A model generated the notes under the pieces. That model saw nothing but the letters and a program-made list of their open reading frames with translations, was not told the origin of the DNA and did not search any database. This document shows, piece after piece, positions 17,978-28,144 of a stretch of DNA of 64,000 nucleotides. Both the position numbers and the translations under genes were made by a program. The stretch spans positions 1,798,001 to 1,862,000 of the forward strand of contig NZ_CP045032.1 in the NCBI RefSeq assembly GCF_009026825.1, written 5' to 3'. The DNA is from Corynebacterium urogenitale. Lineage in GTDB: Bacteria; Actinomycetota; Actinomycetes; Mycobacteriales; Mycobacteriaceae. The stretch's first letter is position 1. Every line of letters begins with the position of its first letter.

Positions 17978-19369
17978 ATGTCTGATGTTTTGTGGGCGGC
18001 GCCCGTTGCCGAAAAGCCCGTGGTTTCCACCGTTTCCATCCCCGGTTCCAAGTCGATTACGAACCGGGCATTGATTCTGGCAGCGCTCGCCGATAACCCA
18101 TCGACCATCAAGGGGGCCCTACTCAGCCGCGATACCGAACTGATGATGGCCGCACTGCGGGCTCTCGGAGCCTCCATCACGGTCGATGGTTCCACGATCC
18201 ACGTTGTTCCCGCGGAGCCGCTGACAGGTGGCAAGGTGGACTGCGGCTTGGCTGGCACTGTCATGCGCTTCGTCCCACCGATCGCGATGCTCGCCCATGG
18301 CACGGTGGAATTCGACGGCGATATTGCAGCCCGAAAGCGCCCGATGTCCACCACCTTGGATTCCCTCGAGGCGCTCGGCGCCTCACTGGAGTTCCCTACG
18401 CGCGAGGCTACCGCCCAGGGCGCTGCCGGCAAGGAGTTCCTCGCCTCCGCGGATGCTGCGGGCGATCACCGCGGGCTGCCGTTCCTCCTTCGCGGTGACG
18501 GCCATGTGCGTGGAGGCGAAGTACGCATCGACGCCAGCGCGTCCTCACAGTTCGTCTCCGGCCTCCTGTTGGCAGGGGCACGCTTTGACGAAGGTGTCCG
18601 CGTCACTCACGAGGGCAGTGCTTTGCCGTCCCAGCCACACGTGGAGATGACGGTGGACATGCTGCGCAAGGTGGGCGTGGACGTTGAGGTGGAGTTCAAT
18701 TCGTGGACCGTCCACCCAGGGCCCATCTCCGGCCGAACGTGGAATGTTGAGCCCGATCTGTCCAACGCTACCCCATTCATGGCTGCGGCTGCCGCAACCC
18801 GCGGCAACGTAAGGATCACGCATTGGCCACAATCCACCACTCAGCCGGGCGATCAGTTCCGAGAGATTCTTCGGGATATGGGCGCCGAGGCAGTTTTCCA
18901 CGCGGATTCTGGCAGCCTCGAAGTGCGCGCCGATCGAGCTTTGCAGGGCATTACGTGGGATATGCACGATATCGGTGAATTAACCCCGACCGTGGCGGCG
19001 CTGGCCGCATTGGCGGAGACGAAGAGCCACCTGTACGGCATCGCACACTTGCGTGGACATGAGACGAATCGTCTGGCAGCTTTGGCGGATAATATTAATG
19101 CGCTTGGGGGCAATGTCACGGAGACCGAAGACGGTCTGATCATCACCCCGGCACCGCTGCACGGAGGCCAGTGGGCTTCCTACGAGGACCACCGCATGGC
19201 CACTGCCGGAGCGATCCTCGGCCTCGTCGTCGAGGGCATTGAAGTGGAAAACATCGATACCACGGCCAAGACTCTGCCTGGATTCCGCCAGCGCTGGCTG
19301 CAGATGCTCAATCGGGACTCTGAAGGCAGGGGCACCGATGAGCGCCACGTCGAGGGCGCGGATGCCTAG
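17978..19369 (+). CDS. aroA: 3-phosphoshikimate 1-carboxyvinyltransferase (EPSP synthase)
   Basis: A 463-residue enzyme that condenses shikimate-3-phosphate with phosphoenolpyruvate in aromatic amino acid synthesis. Visible signatures are [16 protein letters not shown] near the N-terminus (about 24-39), [26 protein letters not shown], the PTVAALAAL strand and [13 protein letters not shown] in the C-terminal domain. It is slightly longer than typical because of polar residues at the end. The ATG at 17978 follows TAGGGGC. The stop overlaps the start of rsgA, so the two genes are probably translated in a coupled way. Confidence 0.95.
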   Translation: MSDVLWAAPVAEKPVVSTVSIPGSKSITNRALILAALADNPSTIKGALLSRDTELMMAALRALGASITVDGSTIHVVPAEPLTGGKVDCGLAGTVMRFVPPIAMLAHGTVEFDGDIAARKRPMSTTLDSLEALGASLEFPTREATAQGAAGKEFLASADAAGDHRGLPFLLRGDGHVRGGEVRIDASASSQFVSGLLLAGARFDEGVRVTHEGSALPSQPHVEMTVDMLRKVGVDVEVEFNSWTVHPGPISGRTWNVEPDLSNATPFMAAAAATRGNVRITHWPQSTTQPGDQFREILRDMGAEAVFHADSGSLEVRADRALQGITWDMHDIGELTPTVAALAALAETKSHLYGIAHLRGHETNRLAALADNINALGGNVTETEDGLIITPAPLHGGQWASYEDHRMATAGAILGLVVEGIEVENIDTTAKTLPGFRQRWLQMLNRDSEGRGTDERHVEGADA

Positions 19370-20369
19370 GAGGCCACGCCGCAATTGGGACGAGTCGGAC
19401 ATCAAGATTCGTCCGGGTAAAGGCTCGCGTCCCCGCACAAAGGACCGCCCTCAGCACAAGGATGCTGAATTCGGCATGGTGGTGAGCAAGGATCGCGGCC
19501 GTTGGGGTGTCGTTCTGGATTCGACGGGCGTGCAGGTCACTACCATGCGAGCTCGCGAACTCGGTCGCACGCCGATCGTTGTGGGCGACCGCGTGGGCGT
19601 GGTAGGCGATACCTCAGGAAAGAAGGATACTCTCGCTCGTATCGTCAAACTCGAGGAGCGACGCAGTGTCTTGCGCCGAACGGCCGATGACACCGACCCC
19701 TACGAGCGTGTAGTTGTCGCCAACGCCGACCAGCTGCTCATCGTCACCGCTGTCACCGAGCCCCCACCCCGCGCGGGGTTCGTTGAGCGCGCTCTCATTG
19801 CCGCCTTCGCCGGGGGCGTGGAGCCAGTGCTGTGCCTCACGAAATCCGACCTGGCGGATCCGCAGGAATTCGCCGCAGAGTTTAAAGACCTCGATGTACG
19901 GGTCGTCCTGGGTGGGGTGTCCGAACCACTAGATGCTGTTACCGCACTGGCGCAGGACAAGGTGACGGCACTCGTCGGGCATTCCGGCGTGGGGAAGTCG
20001 ACCTTAGTGAATCGCCTCGTCCCAGATGCACAACGCGAAACGGGCGAGGTTTCCGGTGTGGGCAAGGGCCGCCACACCTCCACCCAATCGGTTGCTCTAC
20101 CGCTGCCTCAGGGCGGCTGGATCATCGACACCCCTGGCATCCGCAGCTTCGGCCTAGCCCACGTCCATCCCGACACTGTGGTGGCCGTGTTCGACGACCT
20201 CCGCGAAGTGGTCGAGGACTGTCCGCGCGGTTGCACGCACATGGGCCCACCAGCCGACCCGGAATGCGCGCTCGACACCCTCAGCGGAGCCAGTGCCCGT
20301 CGCGTGAAGGCAGTGCGTTTGCTCCTCGAAGCCCTGCGCTCCAATAATGACTGGGAGCGCGAGGGCTAG
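19362..20369 (+). CDS. rsgA: Ribosome small subunit-dependent GTPase A
   Basis: A circularly permuted GTPase of 335 residues that checks late 30S subunit assembly. Domains in order: basic N-terminus, OB fold ([14 protein letters not shown] onward), G4 LTKSD, G1 [13 protein letters not shown]3 DTPGIRSF, and a zinc site in the C-terminal [16 protein letters not shown] segment. Two starts are plausible, ATG 19338 (CAGGGG upstream) and ATG 19362 (GAGGG upstream); homologues begin close to the second. Either overlaps the aroA 3' end. Confidence 0.93.
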   Translation: MPRRPRRNWDESDIKIRPGKGSRPRTKDRPQHKDAEFGMVVSKDRGRWGVVLDSTGVQVTTMRARELGRTPIVVGDRVGVVGDTSGKKDTLARIVKLEERRSVLRRTADDTDPYERVVVANADQLLIVTAVTEPPPRAGFVERALIAAFAGGVEPVLCLTKSDLADPQEFAAEFKDLDVRVVLGGVSEPLDAVTALAQDKVTALVGHSGVGKSTLVNRLVPDAQRETGEVSGVGKGRHTSTQSVALPLPQGGWIIDTPGIRSFGLAHVHPDTVVAVFDDLREVVEDCPRGCTHMGPPADPECALDTLSGASARRVKAVRLLLEALRSNNDWEREG

Positions 20370-20392
20370 CGGAGGCGAGAGCTAACGCTGGA

Positions 20393-20899
20393 TTAGAGCA
20401 GGTCGACGAGGAACGGCAGTTCCTTCGAGTCATACCAGCTCATGAGGTTGTCCTCGCAATCCCCCAACGTCAGCTCCGCATCCTCATCGCCCAAGTCGGC
20501 TGCGTCGATGACCTCCATTGCAGCCTTCGTTGCAGCCTCCGCATCAGCGTCGTCGACATGGATCGCCGCCAGGGCCTTGACGCTCAGCACCGCAGGTGCC
20601 AGCCGCACCACCGACTCGCCGTCCTCCGGTGCCAGCGTCGTATTTGCATCATCGACGTCAGCGCTAATCACCACACGTCGGTGTGGAAAGCGCTGCTCAT
20701 CGCCGATAGTCAGAAGGCGCAGGGAAGCGCGTGCCGCATCGAGGAAAGCCGTGTACGCAAGCTCTTCTTCATCCCCACCTGTGTAGAATTCGCGGACTGC
20801 GGGGGTGAGTGCAAAGGCCACGCCAGAGCGCACGGGAATCTGACCGTCCTCGGCGAGACTGCGGAGCATGTCGAACGTCGCTGGAATATAGACGCGCAT
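20393..20899 (-). CDS. Conserved actinobacterial protein (DUF6912-like)
   Basis: A 168-residue acidic cytoplasmic protein beginning MRVYIPATFDMLRSL and ending SKELPFLVDLL, a pattern I associate with the actinobacterial DUF6912 group. It has no membrane helix or catalytic motif that I recognise. The gene starts 3 nt after the HAD gene stop and is probably co-transcribed with it. It is convergent with rsgA. Function is unknown. Confidence 0.7.
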   Translation of the reverse strand: MRVYIPATFDMLRSLAEDGQIPVRSGVAFALTPAVREFYTGGDEEELAYTAFLDAARASLRLLTIGDEQRFPHRRVVISADVDDANTTLAPEDGESVVRLAPAVLSVKALAAIHVDDADAEAATKAAMEVIDAADLGDEDAELTLGDCEDNLMSWYDSKELPFLVDLL

Positions 20900-20902
20900 G
20901 AT

Positions 20903-21313
20903 TTAAAAGTCGCCTTCCAATTCCAGCACACCGGTGATCTCCACGATCGCACGGTCGAACTGCTGGTAGAAAATGCCAATCATGCCGGCTTCCACCGCAC
21001 CACGGATATTGAGGATGGAATCGTCCACCAGCACCAAGTCATTCACGGGTAGCTCAAGGCGCTCCCCCACGATCTGGAAGATTTCCTCGCTCGGCTTTTC
21101 CGCGCCAACCTCGCCGGAAAGAATCACATCGTCAACCAGGCCTTGCTCTTGCCACACCCGGATGTGGGCTGCCCCCGGGCCGCCCGGATCGTTGGACAGG
21201 ATCGCCGTCGCCAAACCATTCTCCTTGGTTGCGGCCAGAACCTTCCGCCACCGACGGCGATCTTCCTCCGCGCCGTCCAACACTCCGCAATAATCAACTA
21301 CTAGTCCACGCAT
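20903..21313 (-). CDS. HAD-like hydrolase lacking the general-acid aspartate
   Basis: A 136-residue single-domain HAD fold. Motif I reads VVDYCGVLDG: the nucleophile D7 is present, but the position two residues later (Asp in phosphatases) is C9. Motif II is LSND (S40), motif III has K73 in GAEKPSEEIF, and motif IV is VDDS (D97, D98). The cap is almost absent. Without the second aspartate, ordinary phosphatase chemistry is doubtful; a regulatory or dehalogenase-like role is possible. It is the first gene of a two-gene unit. Confidence 0.75.
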   Translation of the reverse strand: MRGLVVDYCGVLDGAEEDRRRWRKVLAATKENGLATAILSNDPGGPGAAHIRVWQEQGLVDDVILSGEVGAEKPSEEIFQIVGERLELPVNDLVLVDDSILNIRGAVEAGMIGIFYQQFDRAIVEITGVLELEGDF

Positions 21314-21416
21314 GCCCTACATTGTGCCACCAAACTGCCCCTGCGTGTGCGAATGGCCAGGCTATACTTGATGACCACCGGGGAAACATCTCGAGCGCAT
21401 TCAAAGGGGATCATCA

Positions 21417-21914
21417 ATGGCGCTGCAACCCATACCGGGTTTCTTTTACCTTCAACGACCTCACTCCCAGAGCACACGAAGCTCCGTGATGGACACGGAA
21501 GTCGAGGAAGCTCCAGCCGCGGAACACAGCGGCAGCGGTGCGGTGCGAGGACTCCGGTCCCCTGCTCCCGCAGAAATCGCGCGTCTGCTTCACGTTTGGC
21601 TCGAGGCACTCGATGGCCGTCGCCCACTGAAATCTCTCCATTCCGGACGCTTCCATCCACGGATCGTGGAGCACATTCCATCTCAGCTCACCAACCTCGG
21701 ACGCCAAGCGAGCGTGCGCAATGGGGCGCCAGTGGCGTCGAGCATACGCAGTCTGCACCTACAACCGAGCAACACTCACCGCGTCCGATTTTGTGCCTCC
21801 GTATTCGTCGGTGGAAGAATCCGCGCGCTAGCGGGCACAACGGCACGGGTACGCATGAAGAAAGGGTCTCCACGAGCCACATTCTGGCGCCTGGAGACCC
21901 TTCAGATCATCTAG
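21417..21914 (+). CDS. Rv3235-family protein (DUF6459-like)
   Basis: A 165-residue protein with the conserved patch LLHVWLEALDGRRPLKSL and, later, RVRFCASVFVGGRIRALAG, which match the actinobacterial Rv3235 family found next to secA1. The ATG has AAAGGGG 8 nt upstream, and a TATACT hexamer lies at 21363-21368. The N-terminus is variable and disordered. Function is unknown; the steady linkage to secA and mtrAB suggests an envelope or export link. The last 17 codons contain the hairpin that probably terminates secA from the other strand. Confidence 0.75.
   Translation: MALQPIPGFFYLQRPHSQSTRSSVMDTEVEEAPAAEHSGSGAVRGLRSPAPAEIARLLHVWLEALDGRRPLKSLHSGRFHPRIVEHIPSQLTNLGRQASVRNGAPVASSIRSLHLQPSNTHRVRFCASVFVGGRIRALAGTTARVRMKKGSPRATFWRLETLQII
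21862..21902 (-). terminator. Probable secA terminator inside the convergent gene
   Basis: AAGGGTCTCC (21862-21871) pairs perfectly with GGAGACCCTT (21893-21902). Read on the minus strand the stem runs into a short T-rich tract (TTTCTTC), 42 nt after the secA stop. It lies within the 3' end of the convergent Rv3235-like gene. Confidence 0.6.
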
Positions 21915-21943
21915 CGGAATCTATACCGCCTTCATTGGGGATG

Positions 21944-24556
21944 TTAACCACCAATGGTCGTTTGCGGCTTGGCATTCTGATCCTTGTCACCCGACTGAGA
22001 GCCGGCCGCCGGATCCTGCACCTGGAGATTGCCGGAGGACTGATCCAACTGACGGCGGACCAGGAACAATTGGCGCACGGTCTCTTCCTTGATGCCGTCC
22101 TTCATGGCGTTGAACATGTCGCCACCTTCACGCTGGTATTCCACCAGAGGATCACGCTGCGCCATCGCACGCAGGCCAATGCCCTCCTTGAGGTAATCCA
22201 TCTCGTAAAGGTGCTCACGCCACTTCTGGTCCACAACATTCAGCAACGCCGCACGTTCCATGCCACGCATCTGCTTTTCGCCTCCGAGCTCGGAAACACG
22301 TTCCTCCAGCTCGTCGTACTGCTTATTCGCATCCTCAGTGATAGCTCGAAGCAGCTGGGCGGAGCTCAGCTCGCCGGGCTTGCCGTATTCCGAACCTTCA
22401 ACCAGGGATTCGTGGGACATCGTCGGACCGTAGAGGGTTTCGAGTGCATTCCATAGAGTGTCGAGGTCCCAATCCTCCACGTAGCCCTCGGCGGTGGCGT
22501 GGTCGACGTACGCAGCGATCGTATCGTCCAGCATGGCACGGATCTGCTTCTCCACATCCTCACCCTCGAGGATCTGGCGACGCTCGCCGTAGATAACCTT
22601 GCGCTGCTCGTTGAGCACCTCATCGTACTTGAGGACATTCTTGCGCATCTCGAAGTTGGCGGACTCCACCTGAGTCTGCGCGCCCTTGATTGCGTTCGTC
22701 ACCATCTTGGAATCGATGGCCTCATCATCAGGGATGTTGAGGCGGGTCATCATGTTCTCCATGGTCGGGCCTACGAAGCGAACGATCAGCTCATCGCGCA
22801 TGGAGAGGTAGAAACGAGTTTCGCCCGGATCGCCCTGACGCGCGGAACGGCCGCGCAGCTGGTTATCGATACGGCGGGATTCGTGACGCTCGGTACCCAG
22901 CACGTAAAGGCCACCGACCTCGCGGACCTTTTCTGCCTCTTCCTTGGAACGCTCGCGAACCTTCTCGATCTCTACGTCCCAGGCCTCCTGATAGGCCTCC
23001 GGATCCTCGACGGGATCCAGGCCACGCTCGCGCAATTCGAGGTCGGCGATAATATCGGGGTTACCGCCCAGCACGATGTCCGTACCACGACCAGCCATGT
23101 TCGTCGCCACGGTCACAGCGCCCAGACGACCCGCTTGCGCGACGATCTCCGCTTCCTTCTCGTGGTACTTCGCATTCAACACGCTGTGCTTGATGCCACG
23201 GGCCTGCAGAAGACGGGAAAGATACTCAGAGCGTTCCACAGAGGTGGTGCCGACGAGCACAGGCTGACCCTTCTCCACGCGCTCTGCGATGTCTTCAGCG
23301 ACGGCTGCGAACTTAGCTTCCTGCGTCTTGTAGATCAGGTCAACGTGATCGATACGCTTGTTGGGCTTGTTGGTTGGGATCGCAGCAACATTGAGCTTGT
23401 ACGTCTGGTGCAGCTCCGCAGCCTCAGTCTCTGCCGTACCGGTCATGCCGGCCAGCTTGTCGTACAGGCGGAAGTAGTTCTGCAAGGTCACCGTAGCGAG
23501 GGTCTGGTTTTCGTTCTTGATCTCCACACCCTCCTTCGCCTCGATGGCCTGGTGGATGCCCTCGTTGTAACGGCGACCGTCGAGGATGCGGCCAGTGAAC
23601 TCGTCGACGATGACAACCTCACCGTTGCGAACGATGTAGTCCTTATCTCGGGTGAACAGCTCCTTAGCCTTGATGGAGTTGTTGAGATAGCCGACGAGCT
23701 GGGAATGCTCAGGAGCGTAGAGGTTTTCGATGCCGAGCTGATCCTCGACAAACTCCACACCCTCTTCCTTGACGCCGATGGTCTTCTTCCGCTCATCGAC
23801 TTCATAATGGATATCGCGAGTCATCTTCGGCGCGATGCGAGCGAAGGCGCTGTACCACTGAGAAGAGCCTCCGGCCGGGCCAGAGATGATCAGCGGAGTA
23901 CGAGCCTCGTCGATGAGGATGGAGTCCACCTCATCGACGATGGCGAAGTTGTGCCCACGCTGTACGAGGTCGGCAACGCGATGCGCCATGTTATCGCGCA
24001 AGTAATCGAAGCCGAATTCGTTATTGGTGCCGTAGGTGATGTCCGCGTTGTAGGCTTCACGGCGCTGGGCCGGGTTCTTGCCGGAAAGGATCACGTCGGT
24101 AGACAGGCCGAGGAAGCGGTGGACACGACCCATCCATTCGGAGTCGCGCTTGGCAAGGTAGTCATTGACCGTCACCACGTGCACACCCTTGCCGGATAGG
24201 GCGTTGAGGTAGGCCGGGAGCACACAGGTCAGGGTTTTACCCTCTCCAGTCTTCATCTCAGAGACGTAACCGAAGTGCAGGCCGGCACCACCCATGATCT
24301 GCACCTTGTAGTGCTTCTGGCCGAGCACTCGCCAAGAAGCCTCACGAGCCGTGGCGAAGGCCTCGAGGAGGACATCGTCCAGCGATTCACCGTCCTCCTG
24401 CACGCGCTTTTTCAGTTCGTCCGTTTTTGCCTGGAGTTCCTCGTCAGAGAGCTTGGTGTACTCCTCATCGAGTTCCATGACCTGTTCGGCGATCTTGGCC
24501 AGTCGCTTCACCGCACGGCCTTCGCCCATCCGGAGAAACTTCGTGAGTCCTAGCAC
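21944..24556 (-). CDS. secA: Preprotein translocase ATPase SecA1
   Basis: An 870-residue motor that drives unfolded proteins through SecYEG. Visible motifs are Walker [16 protein letters not shown] (motif II), the [10 protein letters not shown] segment, and [11 protein letters not shown] (motif VI region). The C-terminus is a Gln/Asp/Lys-rich tail without the zinc-binding SecB site, normal for actinobacteria. The start is GTG 24556 ([13 protein letters not shown]) with GAGGAC before it; the frame remains open upstream to 24760, but that stretch covers the hpf terminator. This is the essential housekeeping SecA1, not SecA2, judged by length, start and position beside hpf. Confidence 0.93.
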   Translation of the reverse strand: MLGLTKFLRMGEGRAVKRLAKIAEQVMELDEEYTKLSDEELQAKTDELKKRVQEDGESLDDVLLEAFATAREASWRVLGQKHYKVQIMGGAGLHFGYVSEMKTGEGKTLTCVLPAYLNALSGKGVHVVTVNDYLAKRDSEWMGRVHRFLGLSTDVILSGKNPAQRREAYNADITYGTNNEFGFDYLRDNMAHRVADLVQRGHNFAIVDEVDSILIDEARTPLIISGPAGGSSQWYSAFARIAPKMTRDIHYEVDERKKTIGVKEEGVEFVEDQLGIENLYAPEHSQLVGYLNNSIKAKELFTRDKDYIVRNGEVVIVDEFTGRILDGRRYNEGIHQAIEAKEGVEIKNENQTLATVTLQNYFRLYDKLAGMTGTAETEAAELHQTYKLNVAAIPTNKPNKRIDHVDLIYKTQEAKFAAVAEDIAERVEKGQPVLVGTTSVERSEYLSRLLQARGIKHSVLNAKYHEKEAEIVAQAGRLGAVTVATNMAGRGTDIVLGGNPDIIADLELRERGLDPVEDPEAYQEAWDVEIEKVRERSKEEAEKVREVGGLYVLGTERHESRRIDNQLRGRSARQGDPGETRFYLSMRDELIVRFVGPTMENMMTRLNIPDDEAIDSKMVTNAIKGAQTQVESANFEMRKNVLKYDEVLNEQRKVIYGERRQILEGEDVEKQIRAMLDDTIAAYVDHATAEGYVEDWDLDTLWNALETLYGPTMSHESLVEGSEYGKPGELSSAQLLRAITEDANKQYDELEERVSELGGEKQMRGMERAALLNVVDQKWREHLYEMDYLKEGIGLRAMAQRDPLVEYQREGGDMFNAMKDGIKEETVRQLFLVRRQLDQSSGNLQVQDPAAGSQSGDKDQNAKPQTTIGG

Positions 24557-24727
24557 GTCCTCGTTGTCCTTCTTGTTTGCTTGTGTGTTCGTGGTGGCCC
24601 GGGAGGGGTGTTCCCGAGCTCGTTCGTGCCGTCGGGGGTGCAAGGCCGCCACGGCGCAATCAAAGCTCCATCCTACATCCCACGTCGGACTGATAGGAAT
24701 GAAAACTACCGTGTGGAATAAAGAGAA

Positions 24728-24756
24728 AATCCCACCCAGTGAATCACTGGGTGGGA
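24728..24756 (-). terminator. Strong Rho-independent terminator of hpf
   Basis: A perfect 13-bp stem, ATCCCACCCAGTG (24728-24740) and CACTGGGTGGGAT (24744-24756), has a 3-nt loop. On the minus strand it is followed by TTTTCTCTTTATT. It separates hpf from secA, which must then have its own promoter. Confidence 0.92.
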
Positions 24757-24784
24757 TCAATCCGCGCCTGTGAGGGCTAGCGGT

Positions 24785-25468
24785 CTAGCTCTGGTTCTTC
24801 AAGGAAATCAGACCGTAGTCAAAGGCGTGGCGACGGTACACCACAGATGGCTGGTTGGTCTCCTTGTTGATGAAGAGGTAGAAATCGTGGCCCACGAGCT
24901 CCATCTCGCTCAGCGCCTCATCGACGCTCATCGGGGTGGCCTCGTGCTCCTTTGTACGAACAACCTGTCCTGGGCGGAACTGGTCTTCGTACGGATCCAC
25001 GTCGTATTTACCCGCCGGTGCCTCTTCCTGTGCCTTTGGCTGAGCATCCTCTACGAGGGCAGCCGTTGCCTCACCGACAGACATTGGGGTGCGGTGACCG
25101 GAGCGGGCAATCTTGCGGCGAGCCTTCACTTTGCGCAGGGAGCGCTCCATGCGGCCAATCGCCACCTCGAGTGCGGCGTAGAAGGAATCCTCCTTTGCCT
25201 CCGCACGGGCGATGTGTCCCTTGCCGGTAGCCGTGATCTGGATGCGATCGGACTCATCGGAGCGGCGTGGGTTTGGCTCATGCTGCAGCTCAACGTGGAA
25301 GAAGGTGAGGGTTGGATCCAGGCGCTCGATCTTGGCGAGCTTGCCGTTCACGCGCTCAGCGAAGTGCTCAGGCACCTCCACGTTGCGACCGGTGATCTGG
25401 ACCTCTGCCTCCGGGGTTCCCAGGTCTTCCTGGCCCGCGACTGGCGACGTGTTGTTGACACTCGACAT
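24785..25468 (-). CDS. hpf: Ribosome hibernation promoting factor, long form
   Basis: A 227-residue long-form HPF. The N-terminal S30AE domain (about 22-120) begins VQITGRNVEVPEHF and contains the ADGK-like basic strand near RMERSLRKVKARRK. A linker of some 50 residues leads to the C-terminal dimerisation domain (VVRTKEHEATPMSVDEAL to the end). It dimerises 70S ribosomes in stationary phase or under stress. ATG 25468 is chosen because GGGAGG lies 6 nt upstream; TTG 25474 would leave no room for that site. Confidence 0.93.
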   Translation of the reverse strand: MSSVNNTSPVAGQEDLGTPEAEVQITGRNVEVPEHFAERVNGKLAKIERLDPTLTFFHVELQHEPNPRRSDESDRIQITATGKGHIARAEAKEDSFYAALEVAIGRMERSLRKVKARRKIARSGHRTPMSVGEATAALVEDAQPKAQEEAPAGKYDVDPYEDQFRPGQVVRTKEHEATPMSVDEALSEMELVGHDFYLFINKETNQPSVVYRRHAFDYGLISLKNQS

Positions 25469-25640
25469 GTTCAACCTCCCAAATGATGCTCATCGTGCTC
25501 CGAGAGGCGGGCTTGCCACTCGAAGAGGGCGATGAAACGTTTTCCACCGCCAAGTCTACCGATTAGTAATTGCCCTGGCTGCTAACTATTGGGGTTAAGG
25601 GAAACCCCCAGGATTTTCTACCCCCGTATGTCATCAGCAC

Positions 25641-26363
25641 TCATGCAGCACCCAGAACTAGCACCGCGGAAGGAGCTATGCCCGCTGCTCGAAGAGCCAG
25701 TGTGAACTGCGCAGACGTCGCTCCAGTGGTGCATACATCGTCGATCACCACGACCGTCGCATCCCGGAGTTCCCTCACGCGCTGCAAGGCCCTGTGCTCC
25801 AAATGAATGTGTGCAGCGATGTTGGCTCGGCGCTCCGCCCGCCCCAGGCCCACGGAGTCCCGCGCACTGTCCTCCAAGTACGCCACGTCGATAGCGTGCA
25901 CCCGCTGCCACCGGTGCGCCACAAGCGCGCACAACCGACTGACCAGATCACCTCCACGAGCGCGAGCGGCTTTCCTGCGCGAGGGTGCTGGTAGCAACAC
26001 CACTGTTGTCCATCGTGGATCGCCCACCACTCCAGCAGCCGCCAACTGAAGCATCCCCGACTCCACCACGCGCGCGCCAATTTTCAGCGCAGCTGGCCGC
26101 AAGTGCTCCTTCATGGCAAGGATCAGCGCTCGGTGCACCCCGCCGTAGGAGCCTGCAGCGTAGACCGGCACCACACTCACCGGCGGGCTCACGCGTGTCC
26201 ATGACCCCTGCAGCTCCCAGCCACAGTCTTGGCACAACTGTGGGCCGACTGCCGATCCCGCAGCCAGCACACCCGTCTCTCGGCTAACCATGCGACCACA
26301 GCAAATACAATCCCCTCGCCACAGCAACCCCACCGCTGCGGACAACATCTCCCCCGCATTCAT
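25641..26363 (-). CDS. ComF-family phosphoribosyltransferase-like protein
   Basis: A 240-residue protein. The N-terminal zinc-binding part has C-x2-C (CICC) and a second pair (LCQDC). The C-terminal domain carries the PRPP-binding loop VVVIDDVCTTGAT. The segment LLPAPSRRKAARARGGDL matches the ComF family conserved region. ComF proteins aid DNA uptake in competent bacteria; in actinobacteria the role is unclear. It is 26 nt downstream of lpqB on the same strand. The GTG at 26372 is an alternative start. Confidence 0.85.
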   Translation of the reverse strand: MNAGEMLSAAVGLLWRGDCICCGRMVSRETGVLAAGSAVGPQLCQDCGWELQGSWTRVSPPVSVVPVYAAGSYGGVHRALILAMKEHLRPAALKIGARVVESGMLQLAAAGVVGDPRWTTVVLLPAPSRRKAARARGGDLVSRLCALVAHRWQRVHAIDVAYLEDSARDSVGLGRAERRANIAAHIHLEHRALQRVRELRDATVVVIDDVCTTGATSAQFTLALRAAGIAPSAVLVLGAA

Positions 26364-26389
26364 GGCGCCCACGTTAGTAGCGCACCACG

Positions 26390-28144
26390 CTAGTTCGCTA
26401 GTACAGCTACCGCACGCTGTCCCTGAAGCTCCGGCACCTCACGCCAGAAACGACGCTCGGATTCCATGTTGTCCAATTGCATCAGTGCGCGCGCATCTGT
26501 CGCATAAATCACCGAGGAAGTGGCCGCCACTGCCACCACCGGCGCAGTCAGGTTCCTAGCCGGTATTTGTGTTGACGTCGAACCATCGGAAGCAATCGTC
26601 CACAGAGGAGCATCAGCTGAGCGCGTGCCCACAAGGATGGAGCCATCAGGTTGCCAGTCTGCACTGATCGCGGTGTCGCCCAATTGCTGCCCCACGGGGG
26701 TCAGTGGCCCTAGTCGGCGACCCCCGGCGTCGTCCCTCTCCATCACCGCGACATACACTCGCCCGTTGATCAGAATCACAGCGCGAACGCCATCGCGTGC
26801 CAGCCGGAAGACACTAATCCGGTCACTCTCCCGGGGAGCGACGTCCCTCAGTACGTCCATATCAAGTTCCGTCTTCTCTACCGCACCGAGCTCTCGACGG
26901 GTGAGCTGCATAATCTGGCGACCATCCACCACCGTGTACAGCGTGTCCGCATCCGAACCCCACGTGGGGCGGGTGAGGCTCTCCGCCTCAAGAGCGTTCT
27001 GTGGCTGCTCATTCTCAGGCCCGAGCAGCAATCTACGTTCCTCATTACCGCGACCGCTAACCACAGCAAAGATGGAGCCTTGTGGGCTCACCGCCACGGA
27101 CTCGTTGTACTGAGAATTGATCCAGCCGCCAAGCGGGTCGGCAGAAGACTCCCCAATTTCCACGATCTCTCCATCGAGTACCGCACGCAGTGGCGTGGCG
27201 ACGTCAGCCTGGGGGTCAAAGCTGGAGACGTTATTGACCTGCCATTCCTCACCCACCTCATCAGATAGCGGTGCCCCGTCCGCCATGATCCGGTAAGGCC
27301 CACGTACATCAGAGCTGGCGAGGGTCCACACCACCTGCGCGGCGAGCAAATTACGCTCCTGCCCGTCGAGCCTGGTCAACCCCGTAAATTCGATGCTGAC
27401 ACCCCGGTTGTCCAGGGAGCGCGTCTGGGCCGTCGCACCTTCCGGAAGGAAAGAGCGCACTCCGGGCGCGAGGCGCTCCTTTGGACCCGTCACGAGTAAG
27501 GAAATAAGCGACGCGCTGAGGGACTGTTGACGGGTGTACACCCAGCGTCGATCGGCAACGAGTTGCCGTCCCTGTGGATCGAAGAAATAGATCGCCCGCG
27601 GCTGGTAGACGCTCGTGAAATCGTTGCGATCGACCACGACAGCGTCTGGCAGATCGTCGATCCGCCACTCCCCTTCCTGCCGCACCATGTCGTACGTCGT
27701 TTCATAGCCGGTGAACATGGGTTGGTAGCTACCACCGGTGGTGAGGCTACCGATGAGATTTCCACGCACCGTGTAGGTGATCATGTCGGCAGATGCGGAA
27801 CCTTCGGAGGAAATATCCATCCTGTCGAGAACGTAGATATTGTCACCTTGTTTCCAGCTCCCAGCGGCTTCATCTGTGAGGAAACGGCGGGCGGCCTCAT
27901 GATTGACGAGGGGGTGGGCGCTAGCCGAGAAAAAATCGCGCAGCATGAGGTCGGAGGGGTTGCCCGGGGTCGGTTGGACAACCTCCTCTAGCGTCGGTTC
28001 CGAAGCGTAGGAGCTGATGACCTCCGGCGAACCGCTGCCGGGGAGCGTTGTGCATGAGGCGAGCAGGCCGATGCAGGCCAGGGAGCCCACCGTTGCACGC
28101 CCAGTCTTGGCCATCGACCAGCGGGTACGTTGTTGTGCCGTCAT
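26390..28144 (-). CDS. lpqB: Lipoprotein LpqB, partner of MtrAB
   Basis: A 584-residue lipoprotein. The signal sequence ends in the lipobox LLAS-C31 (C21 if ATG 28114 is used). A GerMN-type region follows, then a beta-propeller-like half with SPQGSIFAV and DWQPDGSILVGT strands. LpqB binds the extracellular part of MtrB and tunes its activity in mycobacteria. The ATG overlaps the mtrB stop (ATGA), so translation is coupled. The gene order mtrA-mtrB-lpqB is invariant in Mycobacteriales. Confidence 0.95.
   Translation of the reverse strand: MTAQQRTRWSMAKTGRATVGSLACIGLLASCTTLPGSGSPEVISSYASEPTLEEVVQPTPGNPSDLMLRDFFSASAHPLVNHEAARRFLTDEAAGSWKQGDNIYVLDRMDISSEGSASADMITYTVRGNLIGSLTTGGSYQPMFTGYETTYDMVRQEGEWRIDDLPDAVVVDRNDFTSVYQPRAIYFFDPQGRQLVADRRWVYTRQQSLSASLISLLVTGPKERLAPGVRSFLPEGATAQTRSLDNRGVSIEFTGLTRLDGQERNLLAAQVVWTLASSDVRGPYRIMADGAPLSDEVGEEWQVNNVSSFDPQADVATPLRAVLDGEIVEIGESSADPLGGWINSQYNESVAVSPQGSIFAVVSGRGNEERRLLLGPENEQPQNALEAESLTRPTWGSDADTLYTVVDGRQIMQLTRRELGAVEKTELDMDVLRDVAPRESDRISVFRLARDGVRAVILINGRVYVAVMERDDAGGRRLGPLTPVGQQLGDTAISADWQPDGSILVGTRSADAPLWTIASDGSTSTQIPARNLTAPVVAVAATSSVIYATDARALMQLDNMESERRFWREVPELQGQRAVAVLAN

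Noticed and set aside
17917..18432. N-terminal extension of the SRAP protein
   Set aside because: The invariant MCGRY start with Cys2 as nucleophile requires ATG 17916; the rest is antisense to aroA.
22499..24199. 566-codon open frame on the plus strand opposite secA
   Set aside because: It mirrors the codon bias of secA on the other strand, has no recognisable motif and no ribosome binding site.
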